Positions 44,619 to 53,493 of a stretch of DNA of 64,000 bases are shown here, piece by piece. Position 1 is the first letter of the stretch, and each line of letters starts with the position of its first letter. The notes below the pieces were generated by a model that ran no database searches, was not told the DNA's origin, and saw only the letters and a list, made by a program, of their open reading frames with translations. Origin of the DNA: Streptococcus suis (GTDB lineage: Bacteria; Bacillota; Bacilli; Lactobacillales; Streptococcaceae); assembly GCF_002964045.1 (NCBI RefSeq), contig NZ_POPB01000317.1, positions 1-64,000 on the forward strand, given 5' to 3'. The position numbers and the translations under genes are program-made.

Positions 44619-45328
44619 ATGAAACCATTGATTTGATGCTGAACCATACTTCCGTCCGTCGTTTTACGGAAGAGCCCATTGAGTCGGAACATTTGCAAGC
44701 TATTATATCAGCTGGGCGAGCTGCGTCTAGCTGGAAGAATTTCCAGTCCTATTCCATCATTATGGTGCAGTCAGAGGAGAAAAAATAGGCACTCTATGAC
44801 CTGGTGCCCCAGCCAGCTATTTTACAGGCTCAGGCCATTCTGGTTTTTGTGGGCGATCATAACCGTGCCAGCAAGGCGGCTCAGCTCCATGGTTCAGACT
44901 TTAATGTCAAAGGGACAGAGAATCTCCTGATTTCTTCTGTTGATGCGAGCCTAGCAGGGCAAAATGCCCTTTTAGCAGCTGAAAGCCTGGGTTACGGTGG
45001 GGTCTTTATCGGTATGATTCGCCATAAGGCCTTGGCAATAGCAGAGCTGTTCAACTTGCCAGATTATACCTATCCAATTTTCTGCATTGCCTTGGGTCGA
45101 CCAGCCCAAAACCATCCTGTCAAACCACGTTTGGCAAGTGAAGCCATTGTCTTTCAGGAAGAATATGTGGAGCAAGGCCTGGAAGTAATCCAAGCCTACG
45201 ACCAAGTTCAGTCAGACTATGCAGGTGCTCGTCAGACAGAAACCTGGTCGGAGCGTATGGTTGCCCAGTTTGGTCAGCCAGAGCAGCCTGAAACGAGGGC
45301 TGTATTAGAAAAAAATAAACTATTGTAA
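44615..45328 (+). pseudogene. NADPH-dependent nitroreductase family gene with a nonsense codon
   Basis: The frame from ATG 44615 reads as an NfrA/NfsA-type flavin oxidoreductase (NHTSVRRFTEEPIES, SAGRAASSWKNFQS). It is cut by an in-frame TAG at 44786-44788 (codon 58). After it the same frame continues without damage to 45328 (ALYDLVPQPAILQAQAILVF...; GYGGVFIGMIRHK), about 237 codons in all, the normal family length. A single CAG-to-TAG change explains it. A fragment from an internal ATG (44804) would lack part of the FMN site. Very recent inactivation or a sequencing error. Confidence 0.88.
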
Positions 45329-45350
45329 GTTATAGTCTTTTTGTTTGCTT

Positions 45351-45525
45351 TTAGTACTCGCTCAAACTGTCTGGGAGACAGTTTGAGATTGGAGATAAAG
45401 TGAACCAAGTTCACATCAAAAGCTGCAGACAGTACTGGAGTACGGCAAAGCGAGTTCAAATAATGATGACATTATTTGAAGTTGGAAATGGGGAAACGAA
45501 GTTTCCTCATGCGTCGACGTAATAA
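45351..45525. repeat. Array of perfect hairpins upstream of der
   Basis: Contains CTCAAACTGTCT/AGACAGTTTGAG (45361-45372 and 45376-45387), GTGAAC/GTTCAC (45400-45405 and 45409-45414), TTCAAATAATG/CATTATTTGAA (45455-45465 and 45470-45480) and GGAAAC/GTTTCC (45492-45497 and 45501-45506). Outer arms CTCGCT (45357-45362) and AGCGAG (45449-45454) could enclose the first ones. One module resembles the element at 40690-40716. No gene in 45329-45564. Confidence 0.75.
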
Positions 45526-45564
45526 AAGATAAACGAAAACGACTATATTAGAAGAGGAGGAGCC

Positions 45565-46875
45565 ATGGCTCAACCAACTATCGCCATCGTTGGACGTCCC
45601 AACGTTGGTAAATCAACACTATTTAACCGTATTGCGGGGGAACGCATTTCTATCGTAGAAGACGTGGAAGGTGTGACCCGCGACCGTATTTATGCTACTG
45701 GTGAGTGGCTGAATCGTAAGTTTTCCTTGATTGATACAGGTGGTATCGACGATGTGGATGCACCTTTCATGGAGCAAATCAAGCATCAGGCTGAGATCGC
45801 CATGGATGAAGCGGACGTTATCGTCTTTGTCGTATCAGGCAAAGAAGGTGTGACGGATGCTGACGAGTATGTATCGCGTATCCTTTATAAGACAAACAAA
45901 CCAGTTATTTTGGTTGTCAATAAAGTCGATAACCCTGAAATGCGGAACGACATCTACGATTTCTATTCGCTTGGTCTTGGGGATCCCTATCCAGTATCTT
46001 CTGTGCATGGTATCGGAACAGGGGATGTCTTGGATGCTATCATTGAAAATCTTCCAGTCCAAGAAGCAGAAGAAAATCCAGACATTATCAAGTTTAGCTT
46101 GATTGGTCGTCCAAACGTTGGTAAATCCAGCTTGATTAACGCTATTTTGGGTGAAGAGCGCGTGATTGCTTCGCCTGTTGCGGGAACGACTCGTGATGCC
46201 ATTGATACGCACTTTACAGATCCAGAAGGTCAAGAATTTACTATGATTGACACCGCAGGGATGCGCAAGTCTGGTAAGGTCTATGAAAATACGGAGAAAT
46301 ATTCTGTTATGCGTGCCATGCGTGCCATTGAACGTTCCGATGTCATATTGATGGTTATCAATGCCGAAGAAGGTATCCGTGAGTACGACAAACGCATCGC
46401 AGGCTTTGCCCATGAAGCTGGTAAGGGAATGATTATCGTGGTCAACAAGTGGGACACGCTTGAAAAAGACAACCACACCATGAAGCAGTGGGAAGATGAC
46501 ATTCGCGACCAGTTCCAGTATTTATCATACGCACCGATTATCTTTGTGTCAGCCTTGACCAAGCAACGCTTGCACAAGTTGCCTGAGATGATTAAGGCTA
46601 TTAGTGAAAGCCAGAATACCCGCATTCCGTCGGCTGTCCTCAACGATGTCATCATGGATGCCATTGCTATCAATCCAACACCGACTGATAAAGGGAAACG
46701 TCTCAAGATTTTCTACGCGACACAAGTTGCGACCAAGCCACCAACTTTTGTGGTCTTTGTCAACGAAGAAGAGCTCATGCACTTCTCCTATATGCGTTTC
46801 TTGGAAAATCAAATCCGCAAGGCTTTTGTCTTTGAAGGAACACCGATTCACTTGATTGCACGGAAACGGAAATAA
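45565..46875 (+). CDS. der: Ribosome biogenesis GTPase Der (EngA)
   Basis: A 436-residue protein with two tandem G domains: [13 protein letters not shown] near residue 9 and [13 protein letters not shown] near residue 182, each with DTGG or DTAG and NKVD or NKWD motifs. A C-terminal KH-like domain follows. Essential for 50S subunit assembly. GAGGAGG precedes the ATG. Separated from the nrdR-dnaB-dnaI group by the pseudogene and the hairpin array. Confidence 0.97.
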   Translation: MAQPTIAIVGRPNVGKSTLFNRIAGERISIVEDVEGVTRDRIYATGEWLNRKFSLIDTGGIDDVDAPFMEQIKHQAEIAMDEADVIVFVVSGKEGVTDADEYVSRILYKTNKPVILVVNKVDNPEMRNDIYDFYSLGLGDPYPVSSVHGIGTGDVLDAIIENLPVQEAEENPDIIKFSLIGRPNVGKSSLINAILGEERVIASPVAGTTRDAIDTHFTDPEGQEFTMIDTAGMRKSGKVYENTEKYSVMRAMRAIERSDVILMVINAEEGIREYDKRIAGFAHEAGKGMIIVVNKWDTLEKDNHTMKQWEDDIRDQFQYLSYAPIIFVSALTKQRLHKLPEMIKAISESQNTRIPSAVLNDVIMDAIAINPTPTDKGKRLKIFYATQVATKPPTFVVFVNEEELMHFSYMRFLENQIRKAFVFEGTPIHLIARKRK

Positions 46876-46895
46876 AAGAGGGCAACCTCTTTTTT
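46876..46895 (+). terminator. Terminator of der
   Basis: AAGAGG (46876-46881), GCAA loop, CCTCTT (46886-46891), then TTTT. Confidence 0.85.
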
Positions 46896-46896
46896 C

Positions 46897-46925
46897 TTTG
46901 CACCTATTCGTAAATATGCTAGAAT
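46897..46925 (+). promoter_or_regulatory. Promoter of the small membrane protein pair
   Basis: TTTGCA (46897-46902), 17-nt spacer, TAGAAT (46920-46925) with an upstream TGC extension. Confidence 0.6.
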
Positions 46926-46944
46926 GGGACTAGGAGGTGTTGGT

Positions 46945-47283
46945 ATGGTAGCGTTTCCGATTTGGCGAATTTTCTTTATACTGCTTTCTGTTTCCACTTT
47001 TAATTTTATTTTCTATGAAGACAGTCAGTACAAACCTTTTGGTCTTCGGTATTGGCTGGGACTGGTGGCTTGCATCTGGCTCAATTTGGTGACTTTGGCA
47101 TCCTATTTTATCTCCTTTACAGGTGGTTCGATTATGGTCTATCATCGATTTGAACAGCCTACGGTTTTGCTTTTCATCTTCTTTTTGTTATGTGCAATTG
47201 GCCTAAGCTTCCTATCCCTACATGCGATGAAAACCCTCATTCGACGAACCAAGTATTACCGACAGCTGAGAAAGGGAGTCTAG
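46945..47283 (+). CDS. Membrane protein with YKPFGLRYWLG motif (paralogue 1)
   Basis: A 112-residue protein with three membrane helices; not recognised. ATG 46945 lies 7 nt after AGGAGGT, a better start than the upstream in-frame codon at 46924. The segment YKPFGLRYWLG is nearly repeated in the next gene (YAPFGLRYWLG), and the helix pattern is shared, so the two are probably paralogues. The gap between them is one base. Confidence 0.7.
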   Translation: MVAFPIWRIFFILLSVSTFNFIFYEDSQYKPFGLRYWLGLVACIWLNLVTLASYFISFTGGSIMVYHRFEQPTVLLFIFFLLCAIGLSFLSLHAMKTLIRRTKYYRQLRKGV

Positions 47284-47284
47284 T

Positions 47285-47593
47285 ATGGAATTTTTAGGCG
47301 AACTAGTATTTGAATTTTTGGCGGGTTTGGCAGATTTCGATGAAAGAAAGTATGCTCCTTTTGGGCTTCGCTATTGGCTAGGTTGGTTGGGAGTTCAGAT
47401 TCATTTCTTACTCCTAACCTTGCTCACTTGTGTGACCGTCTTCTTTTTCAAGTTTTTCTTGGATGGAAAAGGCTTGATTAACGTAGTGGTGGCAGTTGTT
47501 TTCCTGCTATTTGCCCTATTTTGGCTTTGGAAAAGCGGAAAAACAATCTTGAAAATGTGGCAAGCAACGATTTATTATTTAGCTATTCATTAG
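47285..47593 (+). CDS. Membrane protein with YAPFGLRYWLG motif (paralogue 2)
   Basis: A 102-residue protein with an acidic N-terminus (EFLAGLADFDERKYAPFGLRY), two membrane helices and a C-terminal amphipathic tail. Cotranscribed with its paralogue; GAAAGGGAG inside the upstream gene is its ribosome binding site. Function unknown. A strong terminator follows. Confidence 0.7.
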   Translation: MEFLGELVFEFLAGLADFDERKYAPFGLRYWLGWLGVQIHFLLLTLLTCVTVFFFKFFLDGKGLINVVVAVVFLLFALFWLWKSGKTILKMWQATIYYLAIH

Positions 47594-47595
47594 AG

Positions 47596-47624
47596 ACACC
47601 AGTTTACCAGCTGGTGTTTTTTTG
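47596..47624 (+). terminator. Terminator of the paralogous pair
   Basis: ACACCAG (47596-47602) pairs with CTGGTGT (47611-47617), followed by TTTTTT. Confidence 0.88.
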
Positions 47625-47655
47625 ATGCCTAGGCAAGGAATTATCTCTTGAAATA

Positions 47656-47664
47656 TGCTATAAT
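47656..47664 (+). promoter_or_regulatory. Extended -10 promoter of the SNF2 gene
   Basis: TG-C-TATAAT (47656-47664), 49 bp before the ATG. Confidence 0.55.
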
Positions 47665-47712
47665 GAAAAGATAATATTTTAGAGATTGTGCTAGGTCAAA
47701 AGAGGTATTGCT

Positions 47713-50700
47713 ATGGGGCGTATGATGCCGGGGCGGGTTCGCCAAGAAGGAATTGATTTGTATGAGGCTGGGAAACTGACTGTTCTTCAGAGCGAGAATG
47801 GGAAGTTGGAGCTGGATATTGCTGGAGAACGTTTTACTTACAGCGATGAGGACAGTGATTTGCAGTGTAGTTGTCACTTGTTTCAAAGTAAGGGCTACTG
47901 TCAGCATTTGGCAGCCACGGAGTATTATTTAAAAAATGATGGGGCTGGTAAAAATCTGGAGCAGGAGCGGAAAGAAGAGGGGAATCAACACAAGGAAACG
48001 GTCCGGCGGACTTATTTTGGTGGCCTCTTTTTAGATGAGATTTTGCGTCCCAAGCCAGAAATGGGAATCAAGTATCGCCTCTCTGTTGAGGGGAGCTTGT
48101 TGCCTTATGATCGTCAGATAGACTGGACCTTGAAAATTAGCCGTTTACCAGACACCCGTGCCTATATTGTAAGGGACATTGGTGCTTTTTTGCGTTTGCT
48201 CAAGACCAATGGACATTACCAAATCGGGAAAAATTATTATGAGCAATTAGCCTATGAAAATTTTGATGAGCCTAGTCAGGCAGTCCTAGATTTTCTTTGG
48301 AACTTGGTTCCTGAGAAGGCTAGTTTAGATTCGGATATTTTGATCCACTTTGGCCGTCATTTTCGGTTGCCTCAAGCCTATTTTGAAGAGGGCTTAGAAT
48401 TGTTGAATCGGTTGGATGGCTTTGTCTTTACCTATGAACAGCGTTCCTATTCGTCCTTGATGGTGCTTCCTTTGACGGAGGAAACTGGTCTGTATCATTT
48501 TGAAGTAATGGTCCATACGCTCATGATTGAGATGGTCATTCATGAAAAAGCTGTTCGTCCCCTTTTTCAAGGTCGCTACATCTTGGTAGATGGCGTTATT
48601 TATAGTGTTGATCGGAAGCAAGAACACCTGATTGCTCAGATTTCGAATCTGGTTCCTACCGAGTCAGGATTGAGAAAGGTTCAGGTCGATTTTCAAGATC
48701 AGAATCGTTTGGCTCTGAGTTTGCTGGATTTGCAGACCATAGGGACGGTCAAGGCGCCTAAACGCTTTAAAATTCACGATTTTACACCTCATTTCTATAT
48801 GGAGATGGAGGCAAGTGGTAGTTTAATCTTGCACTTGGTTTTGGATTTTGATGGTCGCTTGGTCAGAAGTGAGGAAGAGTTGAGTTTGCTGCCATTTGCC
48901 AGTCATTTCCAGCACCTAGAAGCTGTCTATCAGGCGATTGGTTTGGCTGGTTTTCGTGGGAAATATTTGGCGCATAGACCTGCTCTTGGCCAACAGGAAG
49001 TCTATCCATTTTTCCGCCAGCAGTTACCACTTTTAGAGAGAATGGGGCAGGTCCGTTTATCAGAAGACCTTCAATCTCTTTTGGTAGAAGCCAAACCCCA
49101 GTTGGAAATTGTCAGAAATGGCTCGCTTTTGGATATTTCATTTGATCTGACAGGCATTGCTCAATCCGAAATTGATCAGGCACTGGAAGCCTTACTCAAT
49201 CAAGAAGACCACTATACCAGCCCGAGTGGTAAGGTCCTAGTCTTTGATGAGGAAACTAAGAAAATCAGCCAGACCCTGCTGCAACTGAGAGCCAAGCATG
49301 GCAAGGGAGGGCAGGTTCAGGTTCATGCCTTGGCAGGTTATCAATTAGCCCAGTCCTTGTCAGGCTTTGATCAGGTTCGTTTTTCCAAGGATTTTCAGGA
49401 AATGGCTACCTATCTTGCTCAGCCAGACAGTTTTCCAATGCCAGATTTGGATGTGAAAACAGCACTCAGAGATTATCAGCAGACAGGTGTAAAATGGTTG
49501 TCCATGCTGGATCATTATGGTTTTGGTGGGATTTTGGCAGATGACATGGGACTTGGGAAAACACTACAAACCATTGCCTTTCTGTCCAGTCGGATGACGG
49601 AAACCACTCGTGTGTTGATTCTGGCTCCCTCTAGCTTAATTTATAACTGGGCGGAAGAATGCAAGCGATTTGCTCCAGACTTGGACCTAGCTGTTGTTCA
49701 TGGAAGTAAGGAACAGCGAGTAGACTTGATTGGTCAGGAACATCAAATCTTGGTAACCTCCTATCCATCCTTTAGACAGGATAGTGACCTTTATAAGCAA
49801 GAGCATTTTGACTACCTGATTTTAGATGAGGCTCAGGTCATGAAAAATGCCCAATCTAAAATAGCTCAGCTACTGAGAGAATTTGAGGTTGGGAATTGTT
49901 TCGCTCTTTCAGGTACACCGATTGAAAATCATTTGACGGAATTGTGGTCTATTTTCCAAATTGTCCTCCCAGGTTTATTGCCCGGAAAACAAGCCTTTGG
50001 GAAAATGGCAACCAAGGACATTGCCAGAACTATTCAGCCCTTTGTCCTCAGACGGCATAAGGAAGATGTTTTGCAGGAATTGCCTGATTTGACAGAGGTC
50101 AATGTTCTGAATGAATTGACTGATGAACAAAAGACCGTCTATTTGGCCCAGCTCCAGCAAATGCAGTCCAAAATTATGGGTGCAGATGATGCCCAAATCA
50201 ATCGAAGCAAGATTGAAATATTGTCTGGGATTACGCGATTACGTCAAATCTGTGATACGCCTAGTCTCTTTATGGATGATTTCAAGGGAGAAAGTGGCAA
50301 GCTCAATAGCCTGAAAGAACTGTTGGTACAACTGAAAGAAGGGGAACACAGGGTCTTGATTTTCTCCCAATTTAGAAACATGTTGGAGCAAATCGAAGGT
50401 CAATTAAATGAGCTTGGTCTGACTTCCTATACGTTGACAGGCTCGACCCCTGCCAATCAACGCCAAGAAATGACCCAGGCCTTTAATGCAGGTAGTCGGG
50501 ATGCCTTCCTCATTTCCTTAAAAGCAGGTGGGGTTGGTCTCAATTTGACAGGGGCGGACACGGTTATTCTAGTTGACCTCTGGTGGAACCCTGCTGTGGA
50601 AGCCCAGGCCATTAGCCGTGCCCATCGAATGGGTCAGACTGAAAAAGTAGAATGCTACCGCCTGATTACCAGAGGTACCATTGAAGAAAAAATCCAAGCT

Positions 50701-50805
50701 CTGCAAGAAAATAAGAAAAATCTGGTCAAAACAGTCCTTGATGGAAATGAAAGTCGTGCAAACTTGACGGTTGAAGATATTCGTGCTATTTTGGGGATAG
50801 AGTAG
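47713..50805 (+). CDS. SWIM-zinc-finger SNF2 family helicase
   Basis: A 1030-residue protein. An N-terminal SWIM finger (Cys52, Cys54, Cys63, His65, CxC-x8-CxH) and a long middle region precede a SNF2 ATPase: Walker A DDMGLGKT (~610), DEAQ (~705), ALSGTPIENHL, and C-terminal SLKAGGVGLNLTGAD and RAHRMGQ. Such ATPases remodel protein-DNA or transcription complexes; the bacterial role is not settled (RapA-like functions are possible). I recall it upstream of murC in other streptococci. GAGGTATTGCT precedes the ATG. Confidence 0.9.
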   Translation: MGRMMPGRVRQEGIDLYEAGKLTVLQSENGKLELDIAGERFTYSDEDSDLQCSCHLFQSKGYCQHLAATEYYLKNDGAGKNLEQERKEEGNQHKETVRRTYFGGLFLDEILRPKPEMGIKYRLSVEGSLLPYDRQIDWTLKISRLPDTRAYIVRDIGAFLRLLKTNGHYQIGKNYYEQLAYENFDEPSQAVLDFLWNLVPEKASLDSDILIHFGRHFRLPQAYFEEGLELLNRLDGFVFTYEQRSYSSLMVLPLTEETGLYHFEVMVHTLMIEMVIHEKAVRPLFQGRYILVDGVIYSVDRKQEHLIAQISNLVPTESGLRKVQVDFQDQNRLALSLLDLQTIGTVKAPKRFKIHDFTPHFYMEMEASGSLILHLVLDFDGRLVRSEEELSLLPFASHFQHLEAVYQAIGLAGFRGKYLAHRPALGQQEVYPFFRQQLPLLERMGQVRLSEDLQSLLVEAKPQLEIVRNGSLLDISFDLTGIAQSEIDQALEALLNQEDHYTSPSGKVLVFDEETKKISQTLLQLRAKHGKGGQVQVHALAGYQLAQSLSGFDQVRFSKDFQEMATYLAQPDSFPMPDLDVKTALRDYQQTGVKWLSMLDHYGFGGILADDMGLGKTLQTIAFLSSRMTETTRVLILAPSSLIYNWAEECKRFAPDLDLAVVHGSKEQRVDLIGQEHQILVTSYPSFRQDSDLYKQEHFDYLILDEAQVMKNAQSKIAQLLREFEVGNCFALSGTPIENHLTELWSIFQIVLPGLLPGKQAFGKMATKDIARTIQPFVLRRHKEDVLQELPDLTEVNVLNELTDEQKTVYLAQLQQMQSKIMGADDAQINRSKIEILSGITRLRQICDTPSLFMDDFKGESGKLNSLKELLVQLKEGEHRVLIFSQFRNMLEQIEGQLNELGLTSYTLTGSTPANQRQEMTQAFNAGSRDAFLISLKAGGVGLNLTGADTVILVDLWWNPAVEAQAISRAHRMGQTEKVECYRLITRGTIEEKIQALQENKKNLVKTVLDGNESRANLTVEDIRAILGIE

Positions 50806-50855
50806 AATAGTTAGATATAGTCCTATCATGGAATTAGGCAAATTTATACCAAGTG

Positions 50856-50864
50856 TGGTATAAT
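50856..50864 (+). promoter_or_regulatory. Extended -10 promoter of the murC operon
   Basis: TG-G-TATAAT (50856-50864), 22 bp before the next start codon. Confidence 0.6.
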
Positions 50865-50885
50865 ATGGATTCGAAAGGATGACTT

Positions 50886-51548
50886 ATGATTAGACAAGAA
50901 AAAAGGTTTCCACTAGTAGCAGATGATGAAGTACTGGTTGGAGAAAATCCGATTATGAGTTTATATGATGAGAGCGACTTGATTAGTAATATCAAAGGTC
51001 CTTATCAAGAAAAAGAATATAGCTGGGATGGAGATTCCCAACGGGGATCTCAGGCTAGTCCAATTGTTCAAACGGAAGATGAGCTTTTGCCACCTCTATT
51101 TGAAGCCAAGCCTAGCCATTATTCTCGGAAGGAACGGCTTCATCATACCTCGCCTGTTAAAATAACTTATGAAAAGACACAAGGGCAGTTGGCACGGGAA
51201 CTTGCGAAAAAAGATTTAAAGAGAAAACAATCAGCAAGTTACCTGAGAGATGAAAAAACGGCTCCTGCAAAAGTTATTGTAAAGCCACCAGTTGCCGAAG
51301 CATCTGAGTCTAAAGCCAGTCAATTGAGTTGTTTGGCAGATCATTTAAGGCAGGATGACTATATTCTAGCAGATATGCCGGCGGTTTATTCACTGAAGAA
51401 GGAAGACAGAGAACAGGAACAGTCATTCAAAAAAAATTCATATGATTTTTTGAAGAAAAGTCAAGTCTATAATTATCCAGAACGACAACAACAAAAAGTA
51501 CGTCAAATTGCTCAAGAGTTAAATTTGACAAATATGGGAGAAGAATAG
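50886..51548 (+). CDS. Conserved unknown protein upstream of murC
   Basis: A 220-residue hydrophilic, highly charged and probably largely disordered protein without signal or membrane segment. Conserved-looking ends: [16 protein letters not shown] near the N-terminus and [30 protein letters not shown] at the C-terminus. I know it only as a gene of unknown function between the SNF2 and murC genes in streptococci. One base separates its stop from murC, and AGGATG precedes its own ATG. A cytoplasmic wall-synthesis or division adaptor is imaginable from context only. Confidence 0.75.
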   Translation: MIRQEKRFPLVADDEVLVGENPIMSLYDESDLISNIKGPYQEKEYSWDGDSQRGSQASPIVQTEDELLPPLFEAKPSHYSRKERLHHTSPVKITYEKTQGQLARELAKKDLKRKQSASYLRDEKTAPAKVIVKPPVAEASESKASQLSCLADHLRQDDYILADMPAVYSLKKEDREQEQSFKKNSYDFLKKSQVYNYPERQQQKVRQIAQELNLTNMGEE

Positions 51549-51549
51549 C

Positions 51550-52881
51550 ATGTCAAAAAAGTATCATTTTATCGGAATTAAAGGTTCGGGAATGAGTGCC
51601 TTGGCGCTGATGTTGCACCAAATGGGCTACCAGGTTCAGGGAAGCGATGTAGAGAAGTATTATTTTACCCAACGTGGTTTGGAACAGGCGGGAATTGAAA
51701 TCTTGCCATTTGATGAAAAAAATATCACAGCAGATGTTGAATTGATTGCAGGGAATGCCTTCCGTCCTGATAATAATGTTGAGATTGCTTTTGCTGATGC
51801 CCAAGGTTTTAGCTACAAACGCTACCATGAATTTCTTGGTGAATTTATGAAAGGCTTCACGAGTTTCGGAGTTGCTGGGGCTCACGGAAAAACGTCAACT
51901 ACAGGACTTTTGGCGCACGTGATGCGCAATATCACAGATACTTCATTCTTGATTGGTGATGGTACAGGGCGCGGTTCTGCCAATGCTCAGTATTTTGTAT
52001 TCGAATCAGATGAATATGAACGTCATTTTGCCCCATATCATCCAGAATACAGTATCATTACCAATATAGATTTTGACCATCCTGATTATTTTACAAGTCT
52101 GGAAGATGTCTTCAATGCCTTTGATGACTATGCAAAACAAGTAAAAGAAGGCCTATTTGTCTTCGGTGAAGATGAGCAACTCCGCCGTATTACTGCAAAT
52201 GCACCAATTTATTACTATGGTTTTGAGGAAAACAACGATTTTGTTGCCTATGATTTAAAACCTTCGACAACTGGTTCACAATTTAAAGTTCGTTATAAAG
52301 AGCAAGAATTGGGTGAATTCCAAATTCCAACTTTTGGTAAACATAATGTTATGAACGCGACGGCAGTCATTTCCAATCTTTATATTGCTGGATTTGACTT
52401 GGCGTTAGTTGCTGAGCATTTGAAAACTTTCGGTGGTGTGAAACGTCGTTTTACAGAGAAAATTGTTAATGATACTGTCATTATTGATGATTTTGCACAC
52501 CATCCAACAGAAATCATTGCAACCATTGATGCTGCACGTCAAAAATACCCAAGCAAAGAGTTGGTTGCCATTTTCCAACCGCATACATTTACTCGTACCA
52601 TTGCGCTCTTGGATGAATTTGCAGAAGCCTTGAACGGAGCTGATGCTGTTTATCTAGCACAAATTTATGGTTCGGCGCGTGAAACAGATAATGGTCAAGT
52701 GAAGGTGGAAGACTTAGCAGCTAAAATTAACAAAAAAGGTGGACTTATTACAGTCGAAAACACTTCGCCTCTCTTGGATCATGAGAATGCAGTCTATGTA
52801 TTTATGGGAGCAGGGGATATTCAGTCCTATGAGTACTCTTTCGAAAGACTCTTATCAAATCTAACAAATAATGTTCAATAA
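51550..52881 (+). CDS. murC: UDP-N-acetylmuramate-L-alanine ligase
   Basis: A 443-residue Mur ligase adding L-Ala to UDP-MurNAc, first step of the stem peptide. N-terminal [11 protein letters not shown] (UDP-MurNAc binding), central ATP loop GAHGKTSTT (~residues 110-118) and the DDFAHHPTE motif are present. GGAGAAG, which lies inside the upstream gene, precedes the ATG. Confidence 0.97.
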   Translation: MSKKYHFIGIKGSGMSALALMLHQMGYQVQGSDVEKYYFTQRGLEQAGIEILPFDEKNITADVELIAGNAFRPDNNVEIAFADAQGFSYKRYHEFLGEFMKGFTSFGVAGAHGKTSTTGLLAHVMRNITDTSFLIGDGTGRGSANAQYFVFESDEYERHFAPYHPEYSIITNIDFDHPDYFTSLEDVFNAFDDYAKQVKEGLFVFGEDEQLRRITANAPIYYYGFEENNDFVAYDLKPSTTGSQFKVRYKEQELGEFQIPTFGKHNVMNATAVISNLYIAGFDLALVAEHLKTFGGVKRRFTEKIVNDTVIIDDFAHHPTEIIATIDAARQKYPSKELVAIFQPHTFTRTIALLDEFAEALNGADAVYLAQIYGSARETDNGQVKVEDLAAKINKKGGLITVENTSPLLDHENAVYVFMGAGDIQSYEYSFERLLSNLTNNVQ

Positions 52882-52892
52882 ACGAGGAAGAC

Positions 52893-52916
52893 GGAGGCCG
52901 AAGGCCCCTGTTTTTC
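52893..52916 (+). terminator. Weak terminator after murC
   Basis: GAGGCC and GGCCCC around a GAA loop, then CTGTTTTTCC. Short gap to the next gene, so partial read-through is likely. Confidence 0.55.
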
Positions 52917-52937
52917 CGCTATATAAGGGAGAAAAAT

Positions 52938-53423
52938 ATGGAAATTCGTTTTGCAAATCCCTTGGATTTAGAGCAAGTGATTCGGCTAGAAAAAGAAAAT
53001 TTTGCGCCTGAAGAACAGATTTCAGAAGCAGTTTTGGAAACCTATTTGATGCACTTACATCAAACTTGTCTTGTAATGGAACAGGATGGTGAAATAGCAG
53101 GCTTTATTCTTTCCAGTCCTTCAGAGTCACCGACTGTTTCAGATGCTATTTTTCATCTAAACAGTGACCAGCTACCTATTGGAGAGTATTTAGCTATCGC
53201 CAGTCTTTCTGTTTCAGATACATTCAAGGGACAAGGAGTTGGCACCCTTCTCTTGGCAGCCTTAAAAGAAGTAGCTCAATCAAGAGGTTTTATGGGGATA
53301 GCCTTAACTTGTAAGGATTATTTGATAGGCTACTATGAAATTAATCATTTTGAAGATTTAGGCCCATCTTCGTCTCAATTTGGTGGACAATTATGGTACG
53401 ACATGTACTGGAAAGCTTTGTAA
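52938..53423 (+). CDS. GNAT family N-acetyltransferase
   Basis: A 161-residue GCN5-type acetyltransferase. The acetyl-CoA motif A is visible as SVSDTFKGQGVGTLLLAAL (~residues 94-112), with the C-terminal YYEINHFEDLG segment. The substrate is unknown. GGGAGAAAAA precedes the ATG. Conserved between murC and mltG in streptococci as I recall. Confidence 0.85.
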   Translation: MEIRFANPLDLEQVIRLEKENFAPEEQISEAVLETYLMHLHQTCLVMEQDGEIAGFILSSPSESPTVSDAIFHLNSDQLPIGEYLAIASLSVSDTFKGQGVGTLLLAALKEVAQSRGFMGIALTCKDYLIGYYEINHFEDLGPSSSQFGGQLWYDMYWKAL

Positions 53424-53434
53424 AAAGGTAGTTC

Positions 53435-53463
53435 TTGCAATTCGTCTGCCTTTAAGATATAAT
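53435..53463 (+). promoter_or_regulatory. Promoter of mltG
   Basis: TTGCAA (53435-53440), 17-nt spacer, TATAAT (53458-53463). Confidence 0.75.
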
Positions 53464-53493
53464 GTATAGTAACTGTGTGAAAGGAGCAAAAGC

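Noticed and set aside
45835-46476. 213-codon antisense frame inside der
   Set aside because: Shadow of a well-conserved GTPase gene; no independent signals.
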